A DNA stretch of 51,421 bases from Lachnospiraceae bacterium (GTDB lineage Bacteria; Bacillota; Clostridia; Lachnospirales; Lachnospiraceae), in assembly GCA_017469945.1 (NCBI GenBank), contig JAFUFI010000007.1, positions 1 to 51,421 of the forward strand, in the 5' to 3' direction. A program made the position numbers and the translations under genes. Under the pieces are notes generated by a model. The model ran no database searches. It worked only from the letters and a program-made list of their open reading frames with translations, and was not told the origin of the DNA. Shown here in pieces: positions 41,801-50,555 of the stretch; position 1 is the stretch's first letter, and each line of letters begins with the position of its first letter.

Positions 41801-42411
41801 CCGACGAGATTACGATTCCAATCTTTAACTTATCGAGTGATGAGTTCTCCTTTAATCTCTGGGAGGGAATCCCGGGCAAAGAGGGAAGCTCACTGGTCCT
41901 TGCCGGAAAGTACCACAAAGAGATGATCTGGAACGTGTATCAGGAAGAGACCTATAAGCTTTCAAAGAGGCTTAAAGGTATAACGAGCCTTTATATTGAG
42001 GCATGGGATAAGGTACATTTCAAGGGCTTTACTTTTAAGAAGCTTCAAAAGGCGTTCGAAGAGATCTGCGCCGGAGAGTGTGATTCCGTTTACGGAGATA
42101 AGTTTACAAAGACTTCCGACGGTATAGAAGGCATCGGAAACAACGTAACGGTTGAGTTTGAGGATATGGATTTCGGTGAGGAAAAGGCAGAGGTTATAAG
42201 CCTTACCGGAAAGACCGATATAGATATATGCACTGTTCACTTGATCTTTGACAGAAGCGGCGAACAGATAAGAGACATACTGGAGTTCAAGAAAGACGCC
42301 GGAAAAACTCAGCGCTTCGAGATAAAACCCCTATCGGGAAAAGGAACTGTAAAGTTTATATTTTTGCCCGGAAGCAGTTTTGATTTTGAATCATTCAGAT
42401 TTGAGAAATAA
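38890..42411 (+). CDS. Family 2 glycoside hydrolase, multi-domain, probable beta-galactosidase
   Basis: 1173 aa, no signal peptide. GH2 order: jelly-roll sugar-binding domain (about 1-150, FNDGWQFAKAAPG ... HDWLIYQGLDLYEDSACFYKK), an Ig-like domain (about 160-285) and the TIM barrel (about 290-590) with acid/base Glu407 in SIGNEIYD and nucleophile Glu485 in FGSETSS. Then come a DUF4982-like and a BIG-like domain (about 620-790, AFVYVSALDGDGNPVENA) and two beta-rich, carbohydrate-binding-like modules at the C terminus (about 930-1060 and 1065-1173). Activity could be beta-galactosidase, beta-mannosidase or beta-glucuronidase; the FGSETSS type suggests beta-galactosidase. The SD is AAAGGAA; the c-di-GMP gene follows after 21 nt. 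Confidence 0.9.
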   Translation: MFSKKLFNDGWQFAKAAPGTDFDTAHALDYKKINIPHDWLIYQGLDLYEDSACFYKKTFEMKKRPGRRYELYFEGVYMDVTVRVNGEFAGEWKYGYSSFFFDVTELLKDGENEVLVRVNFLSPNSRWYSGAGIYRDVYLIENCNTHIVTDSLYVSAKPVLKEGEKPGSDDCSFDKWEVKVSAEVKNPILRSKITLWFPKAGKSHSALIGAVSAEKISEDVTRVEFTESFEDVKLWSLEEPNLYDAVICVTNPDEDYSRESKFLAPGGPVGDRLETNFGFRDFTLDNNHGLFVNGKKVKINGVCEHHDLGALGAAFNKEAMRRKYEILGQMGVNAIRTAHNMPAPGLLDLADEMGFLVFDESFDMWEGKKTEYDYARFFNKWHETDVRSWIRRDRNHPSILLWSIGNEIYDTHTERGLEVTKMLKKEVRENDFFENAYISIGSNYMPWEGAQKCADVLKVAGYNYAEKLYDEHHAAHPDWFIFGSETSSTVQSRGIYHFPYEKSTLADDNEQCSSLGNSTTSWGAPNPEYCIKAERDHEFSLGQFLWSGFDYIGEPTPYHTRNSYFGQIDTAGFPKDSFYIYKSAWTDYKKEPFVHVFPYWDFNPGQTIDVRIASNAPEVELFVNGKSQGKQKIDHAKGDVLTGNYKVVYEPGEIVAVCYDEKGEEIARSVRKSFGDSASLKLDVYKPERKLYAGCSDLAFVYVSALDGDGNPVENACDMVNVKVSGAGYLTGLDNGDSTDTDEYKGNKKRLFSGKMLIIVAVSDQKGEISVEVSAEGLKGDKVVIPVEGFKKTEGISLLPEVFEDCENKKGEPLKRIRKVELSSELKGRFDAENKETVISAVIFPEKLRNEYNDSDIIWKVVNDGGIDSNIAKIEPLPGFKAKVTAIGDGPFRVRCLAKCGCESAKIISELDFVSEGIGMANINPYEFVTGGLFSYSEGEIGIGNEKGVSSARGERSVIGFENLDFGSYGSDEITIPIFNLSSDEFSFNLWEGIPGKEGSSLVLAGKYHKEMIWNVYQEETYKLSKRLKGITSLYIEAWDKVHFKGFTFKKLQKAFEEICAGECDSVYGDKFTKTSDGIEGIGNNVTVEFEDMDFGEEKAEVISLTGKTDIDICTVHLIFDRSGEQIRDILEFKKDAGKTQRFEIKPLSGKGTVKFIFLPGSSFDFESFRFEK

Positions 42412-42432
42412 AACTTTTTGAGGATTTAAACG

Positions 42433-44373
42433 ATGAGTTTAACTTTAGGAGAATGGATTAATAACAATTTTGATCTTATCTTTGTGATGGTTATTCTCGG
42501 GTACACGATTCTTTCCAACAGAAAGATGTACCATACCACAAGGAGCAAATTTTTTGCTTTGATCATTTTGGTCGTGACGGAAGCTGTCTTTTCACAGATA
42601 GAGGAGTATTACGCCTCGCTTCCCGAAAGGACTGTAATGAGGTATATACTTTCTACGGCATGCTACATACTGCGCCCGTCTATGATCTATGTGATCGTTC
42701 TTATAGCGGCAAGAAGAGACAGCCTTAAGAAAAAGATCCTTTACGCAATCCCCCTGGCTCTCTTTATTGCTGCAATGATAATAGATATGCCTTTTGGAAA
42801 TATCTACTATTTTGCCGTAGACAATACCCACCACCACGGGCCCTTGTTCCCCGTCACATTTATTGTGCTTGCTCTGTATCTTGTGATGCTTTTTACGCTC
42901 CTTATAATAAAGAGCGATATTACAAAGAACGCCCTGGAGTTTTCCACGGTTTTGATCGGCATATTGTTTGTTGTGTTAAACATTGTCGGAGAGATATCGA
43001 TACATCATTTCGGCGGGCATAACGAGATCACTATAACTCTGGCCATACTTATTTACGCTATTTTCTTTAAGTCCTTTGAGGACCGAAAAGAAAAGACTCA
43101 GCTGGAGATGACCGAGCTTAAGACCGGTCTTTTGAATGAACACGCCTGCGTCGAGAGAGCAAACGAGATCAAAGAGCAGGGAAAGCTTACCGATTATGCC
43201 GCTGTTTATTTCGATCTTGCCAGATTCGGTCTTATAAATGACCAGTACGGAACGGAAATAGGAAATATCGCTATCGTTGAATATGCGAAAAAGGTAAAGA
43301 TGTACGTCAGGGAAGATGAGGCTCTTGCAAGGCAGGGAAGCGACAGATTCATCGCTATAATCCTTAAGAGAAATCTTGATATTTTCCTTGATGTGCTTAA
43401 GGGAGTCGAGCTTAAGTTTGTATCGGAGGGAGAGGAGTACAACCTCCCTATCAGCGCGCATGTGGGAATCTATATGTGCGATGAGAAGGATCTTGCCGGC
43501 GAGGAAGCCATATCCAACGCCCTTTCCGCTCTTACCTACGGAAAGGCAAACGGAAACGAAGTAACTTACTTTACCACGGAGCTTAAAAACTTTCTGCGAG
43601 ACCAGAAGCAGTTTGGAATGGATATCCCCATTGCAATGGCAAACGAGGAGTTCATCGTTTACTACCAGCCCAAGGTAAACAGCAGAACATCCATGCTTTG
43701 CGGCGCTGAGGCCTTAGTCAGATGGATAAGAAACGGCGAGCTCATTCCTCCCGGAAAGTTCATACCCATCATGGAAACAAAGGATCTTATGTGCGATATG
43801 GACTTTTATATGCTCAGGCATGTCTGCGCCGATATTTCGAAATGGATAGAACAGGGACTTGTCCCGCCCACGATTTCGGTCAACTTCTCAAGAAGAGGAT
43901 TGTCAAATCCGAATCTGGCGGCTGATATCAACTCCATTGTAAACGAGTATCATGTACCTAAGAAGATGATTGAGATAGAGATCACGGAAACAATAGACGA
44001 ATTCCCTATAAGCGTTCTCAACTCTTTTGTTGACGATCTTCATAAGCTTGGATTTAAGGTGGCGGTAGACGACTTCGGAAGTGGAAGCTCCTCTCTTAGC
44101 CTTTTGAGAGAAGTTACTTTTGATACCTTAAAGATTGATAAGGGATTCGTGGACAGGGCGTATGCCAAGGATTTAACTATCTTAAGTTATATGATAAAAT
44201 TAGCGAAAGCACTCGGCGTTGAGGTCCTTGCCGAGGGCGTCGAACACAAAGAACAGGTTGAAACCCTTTCGTCCCTCGGTTGCGAGATTATACAGGGATA
44301 CTTCTACGACAAACCACTTCCCAGAGAGAATTTCGAGAAACGTATCATAAACAGGAGATATGTAAATGGATAG
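42433..44373 (+). CDS. Membrane c-di-GMP phosphodiesterase (degenerate GGDEF + EAL)
   Basis: 646 aa. Seven hydrophobic segments in the first 210 residues form a membrane sensor. The GGDEF-type domain (about 220-375) has GSDRF (302-306) at its active site, so it has no cyclase activity and may bind GTP instead. The EAL domain (about 395-640) is complete: EALVRW (Glu426), the NFSRRG stretch, EITETIDEF, VDDFGSGSSSL, LKIDKGF and LAEGVEHKEQ. It should hydrolyse c-di-GMP to pGpG. The gene is overlapped by the next one by 8 nt (stop inside its start region), so the two are translationally coupled and probably act together. Confidence 0.92.
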   Translation: MSLTLGEWINNNFDLIFVMVILGYTILSNRKMYHTTRSKFFALIILVVTEAVFSQIEEYYASLPERTVMRYILSTACYILRPSMIYVIVLIAARRDSLKKKILYAIPLALFIAAMIIDMPFGNIYYFAVDNTHHHGPLFPVTFIVLALYLVMLFTLLIIKSDITKNALEFSTVLIGILFVVLNIVGEISIHHFGGHNEITITLAILIYAIFFKSFEDRKEKTQLEMTELKTGLLNEHACVERANEIKEQGKLTDYAAVYFDLARFGLINDQYGTEIGNIAIVEYAKKVKMYVREDEALARQGSDRFIAIILKRNLDIFLDVLKGVELKFVSEGEEYNLPISAHVGIYMCDEKDLAGEEAISNALSALTYGKANGNEVTYFTTELKNFLRDQKQFGMDIPIAMANEEFIVYYQPKVNSRTSMLCGAEALVRWIRNGELIPPGKFIPIMETKDLMCDMDFYMLRHVCADISKWIEQGLVPPTISVNFSRRGLSNPNLAADINSIVNEYHVPKKMIEIEITETIDEFPISVLNSFVDDLHKLGFKVAVDDFGSGSSSLSLLREVTFDTLKIDKGFVDRAYAKDLTILSYMIKLAKALGVEVLAEGVEHKEQVETLSSLGCEIIQGYFYDKPLPRENFEKRIINRRYVNG

Positions 44374-45715
44374 GATAGGGTTTATTAAAAAGGTCATTAA
44401 AGTTTTATCTATCATCATTGCTGCTTTTTTGGTAATACTTATAATCGCTTTTATAGGGCATGTTGTAAAGATCAATAAGTTCAATGCAACCGAAAGGCTT
44501 GTTACTGCCGACTCTACAACAACGGAGGCGATGGTTGATATCCACCCCAGAGGCGGAGTGACGGATACCTGGGAAAAGGAGAATACCGGACTCGGATATA
44601 AGCTTAACGCGAAGATCTATGAGCTGGTTGTGACCAACAATTCCCAGACTCTTATGGAGGACTGGAGACTTAAGATCAATATCCATGATACCTGCTATTT
44701 AAACAACGGCTGGTGCGGATCTTTTGAAATACACCAGTTTGATGAAAACGGAACCGAAAAAACACAAACTGTCGATCTCAGAAATTATAATGTTTCGGAT
44801 CTTACGGGCATTGACTATTCAATGGGCGGTCAGGATCTTCTCATCCCCTTAAAGAGCGGGGATTATATTGTATATATTCCCGACGCTTCAGGGGTTTCGG
44901 GTGAAGTTCCCCTTAAGGGAAGTCTTGATTTTTCCGGTATGGTTGTCTGCGGATTTATTGTATACAACAGAGCGGGAAATCTTGATCTGTCCGATTACGA
45001 GTTTAATTACAGATTGCATGTCTCATACTGGAGCGGGGCTGAAGGAGGATTCTACATGGTTTCCTTCCTAGGACTTGCACTTATAATGCTCCTTCTGGCC
45101 GTTGTTTTCTTTATGACGGTTCAGTTCGAGGAAAGGTTTATCCTCCAGGGAAAGATTGTGGAGGAAGCCCTAGGAGTTGTTTGCAATCTTTCAGATTCCA
45201 AGGACTATTATTCAAAGGAACATTCCGTCAGATGTGCGAAGTATTCCAGGATGATAGCCGAGAAGCTCGGTATGGACAAGAGCGACTGCGATACCGTTTA
45301 TTACGCGGCGCTTCTTCACAATATCGGAAACTACTATATTCCCGAGCAGATTTTAAGAAAGACCGGCAAGATCACAACGGAAGAGTACTCCATCGTAAAG
45401 ACACATACCACAAAAGGCGCGGAGTTTTTAAGGGATGTTCAGCATATCCCTCATGCACAGGAAGCTGCACTCTATCACCATGAAAGATATGACGGTACGG
45501 GATACCCCTTAGGGAAAAAGGGTGACGAAATCCCTCTTATTGCAAGAATAATCGCCGTGGCGGATGCCTACGACGCTATGAGTATTGACAGACCTTACAG
45601 AAAAAAACTCACAAGAGACCAGATAAGGGAAGAATTCATCAAAAACAGGGGAACCCAGTTCGATCCGCTTATAGTCGGAGAATTCCTTGATATTATGGGA
45701 GAGAGAAATCTGTAG
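44366..45715 (+). CDS. HD-GYP family protein with CBM2-like outer domain and HN active-site change
   Basis: 449 aa. A TM helix (about 8-32), an extracytoplasmic beta-sandwich (about 45-225), a second TM (about 231-252) and a cytoplasmic HD-GYP domain (about 262-449). The outer domain has the shape of a cellulose-binding CBM2 module: ELVVTNNSQTLMEDWRLKI, then a Cys pair around NNGWCG and aromatic residues. In the HD-GYP domain the HD doublet reads His318-Asn319 (LLHNIGN), while HERYDGTGYP (GYP at 379-381) is intact. Loss of the Asp usually abolishes metal-dependent hydrolysis, so it may only bind c-di-GMP. Overlaps the EAL gene by 8 nt. Confidence 0.88.
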   Translation: MDRIGFIKKVIKVLSIIIAAFLVILIIAFIGHVVKINKFNATERLVTADSTTTEAMVDIHPRGGVTDTWEKENTGLGYKLNAKIYELVVTNNSQTLMEDWRLKINIHDTCYLNNGWCGSFEIHQFDENGTEKTQTVDLRNYNVSDLTGIDYSMGGQDLLIPLKSGDYIVYIPDASGVSGEVPLKGSLDFSGMVVCGFIVYNRAGNLDLSDYEFNYRLHVSYWSGAEGGFYMVSFLGLALIMLLLAVVFFMTVQFEERFILQGKIVEEALGVVCNLSDSKDYYSKEHSVRCAKYSRMIAEKLGMDKSDCDTVYYAALLHNIGNYYIPEQILRKTGKITTEEYSIVKTHTTKGAEFLRDVQHIPHAQEAALYHHERYDGTGYPLGKKGDEIPLIARIIAVADAYDAMSIDRPYRKKLTRDQIREEFIKNRGTQFDPLIVGEFLDIMGERNL

Positions 45716-45746
45716 CTTTTAACCTGTTCTAACGGAGCCGATTAAT

Positions 45747-48700
45747 ATGAAAAAGTGGAGAAAAAGAATCATAATCGCGCTTATCGCGATAATCCTGAAC
45801 ATTGCCGGAAGATATGTATCCCATGTCTTTCGGTGCCCTGCTTATTTAAATATCATCGGAACTGTTTTGGCTGCATATCTTGAAGGCCCCATTGTATCAT
45901 CCGTTGTAGCCATAATAAGCTGGGGCGGCGGTCTTGTCTTTTCAAGAGGAGACATATACTTTTTTGCACAGGATCTTGCGGTTGCTTTGGCAGCAGGCCT
46001 TTTGTCAAGGAAGAACAAATTTTTTGAAAAGATTCTTCTTACCGTCAGTGCCACTGCATTATTTGCCCTTATCCGCGGTGTTATCCTTGTTATAATCAAT
46101 TACTTCGTATACGGCGGTATGACCGGAATGAGGTATTCCGACGCCATCATCGACTTCCTCGGTACGCTTCATTTCCCTTTAAGCGTTTGCTATCTTATAG
46201 CCGCAATACACGTGGCTTTTGTTGATGTTTTGGTAGCTATGATGCTTTGCTACATCGGATTTGCCATGACGGCGCTTAACAAAAAGATGAAACGATCGCG
46301 CAAGCTTAAAAAGGCTCTCGGCGGAAGCATAAAGCTTAGTATTTTAGTTGCTTTAGGGCTTTTGGCCGGTATCCTCGGAACGAAAACCGACGCATACGCG
46401 GAAAACGGAGTTTACTTTGTTGAGAGGGTTTACAACGCGGAAAACGGACTGGTAGGAGGCTGCTTAAACGCTGTTGAGATGACTGCTGACGGAACTATGT
46501 GGGTCGGCACCTACGGCGGACTTTACCGCTTTAACGGTTCTAAATTTGTACTTATCGATGATATAAAAAATGTCAGGTCCATCCAGGCCCTGTACGTTGA
46601 TTCAAAAGACAGGCTCTGGGCCGGAACTCAGGATGCGGGAGTAACTCTTCTTAATATCGATAAGACTTTTCTTACACTCGATATGAGCACGGGACTTCCC
46701 TCAAACGCGGTTAAATCTATTATCGCGGACAGTAACGGGCTTCTCTATATTGCAACCACCGGAGGCGTGGTTGTCGGAGAGTTTGACGGAGTAGACTTTA
46801 CTATCTTACATAAATATACGGATATAACCAATGTTAAGGACTTTACGGCTGATTCAAACGGTATGGTTGCCGGAGTAAACAGTGTCGGAACAGTTTTCTG
46901 CTTTAAGGACGGAGAGCCTGTAATAGAAGAGGACTTTGATACATTCGCAGCTACCTGTGTTGCCTTTGACAAAGCCGGAAACCTTTATGTGGGAACAGAT
47001 GCCGAGATTGTTATGAAGTATTCTTTGAACAATCGCAAATTGTCGAAGATAGACTCCTTCTCAGCCCTTTCCCTCAGGAACATTAAAGACATATATTTTG
47101 ACGAAGGTGGGTACACTTACATAGCTTCCGATACCGGAATCGGATACATTGAAGGAAACCGGACAAATCTTATAAGAACCGGAGATTTTAACAATTCAAT
47201 AGACAGTATTTTTAAAGATTACCAGGGTAACCTTTGGTTCACATCTTCAAAGTGCGGACTTTTATCTTTAAGCCAGTCCACATTCAGGGATATTTTCAGA
47301 CTTTGCAATGCCGATGCGGCTGTCTGTAACGTCATAAAGGAATGGAATGAATTTATCTACGTAGGAACCGATGACGGACTTGAAATCCTCGACTTAAAAG
47401 ACGGAAAGAGCATTAATAACAAAGTTACGGCGGATCTTGAAGGGATCAGAATCCGCAGTATGGTTATGGATAAAAACGGAAAGCTTATTGCGGCCACCAG
47501 CGGAAGAGGGCTGGTACAGATAAGTAATACCGGAGTTGTGGAGAGCTATAATAAGGACGCCTCTGCCGAGAAAAAGGTAAGGCTTGTTTACCGTCTTTCC
47601 GACGGAACCATCGTTTCTTCAAGCGATAAGGGACTCACATTTTTTGATGACGGAGAGGTTCAATACAGATTAAGCTGCGGAGAAGATCTGGGCGGCGGAA
47701 CGATCCTTAACCTTTTGGAGACAAGGGATTATCTGATAGCCGGAAGCGACGGAGACGGAATCGCCCTTATTAAAGACGGAAAAGTCGAAAGGTATATAAC
47801 AAGGGATGACGGCCTGAACTCGGGAGTCATCTTAAGAGTCGTAAGGGATGAGATCGGCGGCGGTTACTTTGTACTGACCGGAAGCGGGATCAACTATATG
47901 ACCGATGAATTCGAAGTCAGCGAGATAGAGGTACCCTATTACAACAACTTTGACCTTGTTCAGGAAGGCGAGAATATCTATCTGATAGGAGGCGCGGGAA
48001 TCTTTGTTGTTGATTACCAGAGCTTTTTAAGCGGAGATAATCTTGATTCCTTTAAGCTTCTGGATCTTAAAGCGGGACTTCCCGGAAGCCTTACCAGCAA
48101 TGCATGGAACTACGAGAGCTTTGACGGATATCTTTATATCTGCGGAACAAACGGTATTTACTCCCTTGATCTTGATAACTATGAGATGCAGGTTTCCGAG
48201 TATCGCACCAAGATAACTTCCGTTAAACTTGACGGAGAGTACGAAGATGTAACAGAGATAGGAAGTATTGAGATTCCCAGAGGTTCGGAAAAGGTCGAAT
48301 TCGGACTTGAGATCAATAACTACACCACGACTGATCCTAATGTAAGGTACTACCTTGTAGGCGTTGATAAAGAGAAAGTGACTGTGCCTTCAAGTTCCTT
48401 AGAGGGTGTTACTTACTATAATCTGCCCTACGGAAATCATGATTTCCACATAGAGGTTCTTGACGAAAACGGCAGAGTCATCAACGAACAGATTTACGTT
48501 ATCTCCAAGGAAAGAGAGCTGTACGAGGTTGCTTCCTTCAGAGCGTACTTCTTCAGCGGACTTGTTTTATTTGTTGCATTTATCGTTATTTCAATTGTTC
48601 AGGGCGCCCTTATGGCCCAGAACAAAAAGGAAAAAGGTAAGCACCAGATCGTTGTATCACAGCTCGAAAGAGAGAAGGCTGAGGCTCTTGAGAGGGCTCT

Positions 48701-50555
48701 TCACGTGGAAGAGGATGCCAACAGGACAAAATCCGAATTCCTTGCAAATATGTCCCATGAGATCCGTACTCCCATAAACGCCATCATCGGTATGGACACG
48801 ATGATAATGCGAGAGGCAAAACAGCCCGAGATAAAAGGATACGCCAGAGATATTCACAACGCCAGCAAGACATTGCTTTCGCTTATCAATGATATCCTTG
48901 ATTTTTCAAAGATCGAGTCGGGTAAGCTTGAGCTTGTTTTGGGAGAATACGACCTTTCGGTACTTATCAATGACCTTGTTAATATGATAAAGCCGAGGGC
49001 TGACGGCAAGCATTTAAAGCTTGATGTAAAGGTTAATCCGGGCATCCCCAACACGCTTTACGGAGATGATGTCAGGATTGAACAGATAATCATCAATATT
49101 TTAAACAATGCGGTTAAATACACTGAAAGCGGAACCGTTACTTTCTCGGTTGATTACGAGGATATCGACGGCGGATCCATAAAGCTTAAAGTATCCGTGA
49201 AGGATACGGGTATCGGAATCAAGCAGGAGGATATCGAAAAGCTTTTCTCGCCCTACGAGCGTATCGAAGAGCAAAGAAACAAGAAGATCGAGGGAACCGG
49301 TCTTGGTATGAGTATTACCAAGAACCTGCTTGAAAAGATGGGAAGCCGCCTTGAAGTAACCAGTGTTTACGGAGAGGGATCGAATTTCTTCTTTGAGATC
49401 GTTCAGCCTGTAAGAAGCTACGACAAGATAGGAGATTTTAGAGACCGTGCGGAAGGCAAGAACACGGTGGTTACGGATGTTGAGAGGTACCACGCTCCCG
49501 ATGCGAATATCCTTATAGTCGACGATGTGGAGATGAACCTTATCGTTGCGACAAGCCTTCTTAAGCGAATACAGATAGGAATCGAAACCGCGGGCAGCGG
49601 AAAAGCCGCCATCGCCCTTTGTAAGGAGAAGCATTACGATATCATACTCCTTGACTCTATGATGCCGGAGATGAGCGGAGAAGAGACAATGGGTATCATC
49701 AAATCCGATTGCCCGCTTAATGCCGATACGCCTATCATCGTTCTTACCGCCCATGCGGTAAAGGGCGCAAGGGAAGAGTATTTGCGCCTCGGATATACAA
49801 ACTATCTTTCAAAACCTCTTGACGGAATTAAGCTTGAGGCGATGCTTCAAAGCTATCTTCCCGACGAAAAGATCATACCTTTAGAAGAGGATGAGATTGT
49901 TCAAAAGACGGAGGAGATAAAAGAACAGGATCAGGCAGCGGGAGAAGGCTCAATCCTGGGACGTATCGGTCAGATAGAAGGAATCAATATAGGTAAGGGC
50001 GTAGAGACCGCAGGGGGCGAGGATGCTTACGGCGTTATCTGCAGAAACTTCTTCGATACCGCCAAGATGCGTATGGGTATGATAAAAGAAGCATACGACA
50101 AGCAGGATATTGAGAATTACACGATACAGGTTCATGCTCTTAAATCTTCCGCAAGACTTATCGGAGCTTACAGCTTCTCAGAGAAGGCTTTAGAGCTTGA
50201 GACTGCGGGAAGAGAAAGCAATATTCAGCTTATCAAAGAAAAAACAGGCAGTATCCTTGAAGAGTACAAGTGGTTCTATTACAAGTTTGAGGAAATCTTC
50301 GGAGAAGAAAAGGAAGAGGAAGAAGGCGATAAGGAGCCTATAAGCGAAAAGGAGCTTGGACGGAGTCTTGCCGAGATGGCGGAGCTTCTTGAAGCCTTTG
50401 ACTTCGATACGGCAAAGGAGCTATTTGACTCCCTTGATGATTATAAGCTTCCCGAAGACTTTAAGGATATGCATACTGCCATAAAGACAGCCATGGCAGA
50501 GGTTGACCGTGATACCGTTATAAAGCTTATACAGATATATAACCAGGAGGACTAA
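45747..50555 (+). CDS. Hybrid sensor kinase with membrane domain, beta-propeller, receiver and HPt
   Basis: 1602 aa. Residues 1-185 hold about six TM helices resembling an ECF-transporter S-component-type membrane sensor (YLNIIGTVLAAYLEGPIVSS). A further TM (about 192-212) exports two seven-bladed-type propeller repeats (Reg_prop, e.g. GTMWVGTYGGLYRF, NLWFTSSKCGLLSLS) and a Y_Y_Y domain (about 825-900). After a TM at about 930-957 and a coiled coil come HisKA with His1004 (MSHEIRTPINA), HATPase (NILNNAVKYTE, DTGIGI, GTGLGMSI), a receiver with Asp1303 (LLDSMMPEMSG) and an HPt with His1463 (VHALKSSAR). This is a full phosphorelay in one chain, like Bacteroides hybrid kinases that sense glycans. 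It abuts the receiver protein downstream. Confidence 0.92.
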   Translation: MKKWRKRIIIALIAIILNIAGRYVSHVFRCPAYLNIIGTVLAAYLEGPIVSSVVAIISWGGGLVFSRGDIYFFAQDLAVALAAGLLSRKNKFFEKILLTVSATALFALIRGVILVIINYFVYGGMTGMRYSDAIIDFLGTLHFPLSVCYLIAAIHVAFVDVLVAMMLCYIGFAMTALNKKMKRSRKLKKALGGSIKLSILVALGLLAGILGTKTDAYAENGVYFVERVYNAENGLVGGCLNAVEMTADGTMWVGTYGGLYRFNGSKFVLIDDIKNVRSIQALYVDSKDRLWAGTQDAGVTLLNIDKTFLTLDMSTGLPSNAVKSIIADSNGLLYIATTGGVVVGEFDGVDFTILHKYTDITNVKDFTADSNGMVAGVNSVGTVFCFKDGEPVIEEDFDTFAATCVAFDKAGNLYVGTDAEIVMKYSLNNRKLSKIDSFSALSLRNIKDIYFDEGGYTYIASDTGIGYIEGNRTNLIRTGDFNNSIDSIFKDYQGNLWFTSSKCGLLSLSQSTFRDIFRLCNADAAVCNVIKEWNEFIYVGTDDGLEILDLKDGKSINNKVTADLEGIRIRSMVMDKNGKLIAATSGRGLVQISNTGVVESYNKDASAEKKVRLVYRLSDGTIVSSSDKGLTFFDDGEVQYRLSCGEDLGGGTILNLLETRDYLIAGSDGDGIALIKDGKVERYITRDDGLNSGVILRVVRDEIGGGYFVLTGSGINYMTDEFEVSEIEVPYYNNFDLVQEGENIYLIGGAGIFVVDYQSFLSGDNLDSFKLLDLKAGLPGSLTSNAWNYESFDGYLYICGTNGIYSLDLDNYEMQVSEYRTKITSVKLDGEYEDVTEIGSIEIPRGSEKVEFGLEINNYTTTDPNVRYYLVGVDKEKVTVPSSSLEGVTYYNLPYGNHDFHIEVLDENGRVINEQIYVISKERELYEVASFRAYFFSGLVLFVAFIVISIVQGALMAQNKKEKGKHQIVVSQLEREKAEALERALHVEEDANRTKSEFLANMSHEIRTPINAIIGMDTMIMREAKQPEIKGYARDIHNASKTLLSLINDILDFSKIESGKLELVLGEYDLSVLINDLVNMIKPRADGKHLKLDVKVNPGIPNTLYGDDVRIEQIIINILNNAVKYTESGTVTFSVDYEDIDGGSIKLKVSVKDTGIGIKQEDIEKLFSPYERIEEQRNKKIEGTGLGMSITKNLLEKMGSRLEVTSVYGEGSNFFFEIVQPVRSYDKIGDFRDRAEGKNTVVTDVERYHAPDANILIVDDVEMNLIVATSLLKRIQIGIETAGSGKAAIALCKEKHYDIILLDSMMPEMSGEETMGIIKSDCPLNADTPIIVLTAHAVKGAREEYLRLGYTNYLSKPLDGIKLEAMLQSYLPDEKIIPLEEDEIVQKTEEIKEQDQAAGEGSILGRIGQIEGINIGKGVETAGGEDAYGVICRNFFDTAKMRMGMIKEAYDKQDIENYTIQVHALKSSARLIGAYSFSEKALELETAGRESNIQLIKEKTGSILEEYKWFYYKFEEIFGEEKEEEEGDKEPISEKELGRSLAEMAELLEAFDFDTAKELFDSLDDYKLPEDFKDMHTAIKTAMAEVDRDTVIKLIQIYNQED

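Noticed and set aside
49101..49754. Minus-strand open frame of 217 codons within the hybrid kinase gene
   Set aside because: Lies antisense to the HATPase and receiver domains, which are clearly coding; no SD and no recognisable motif.
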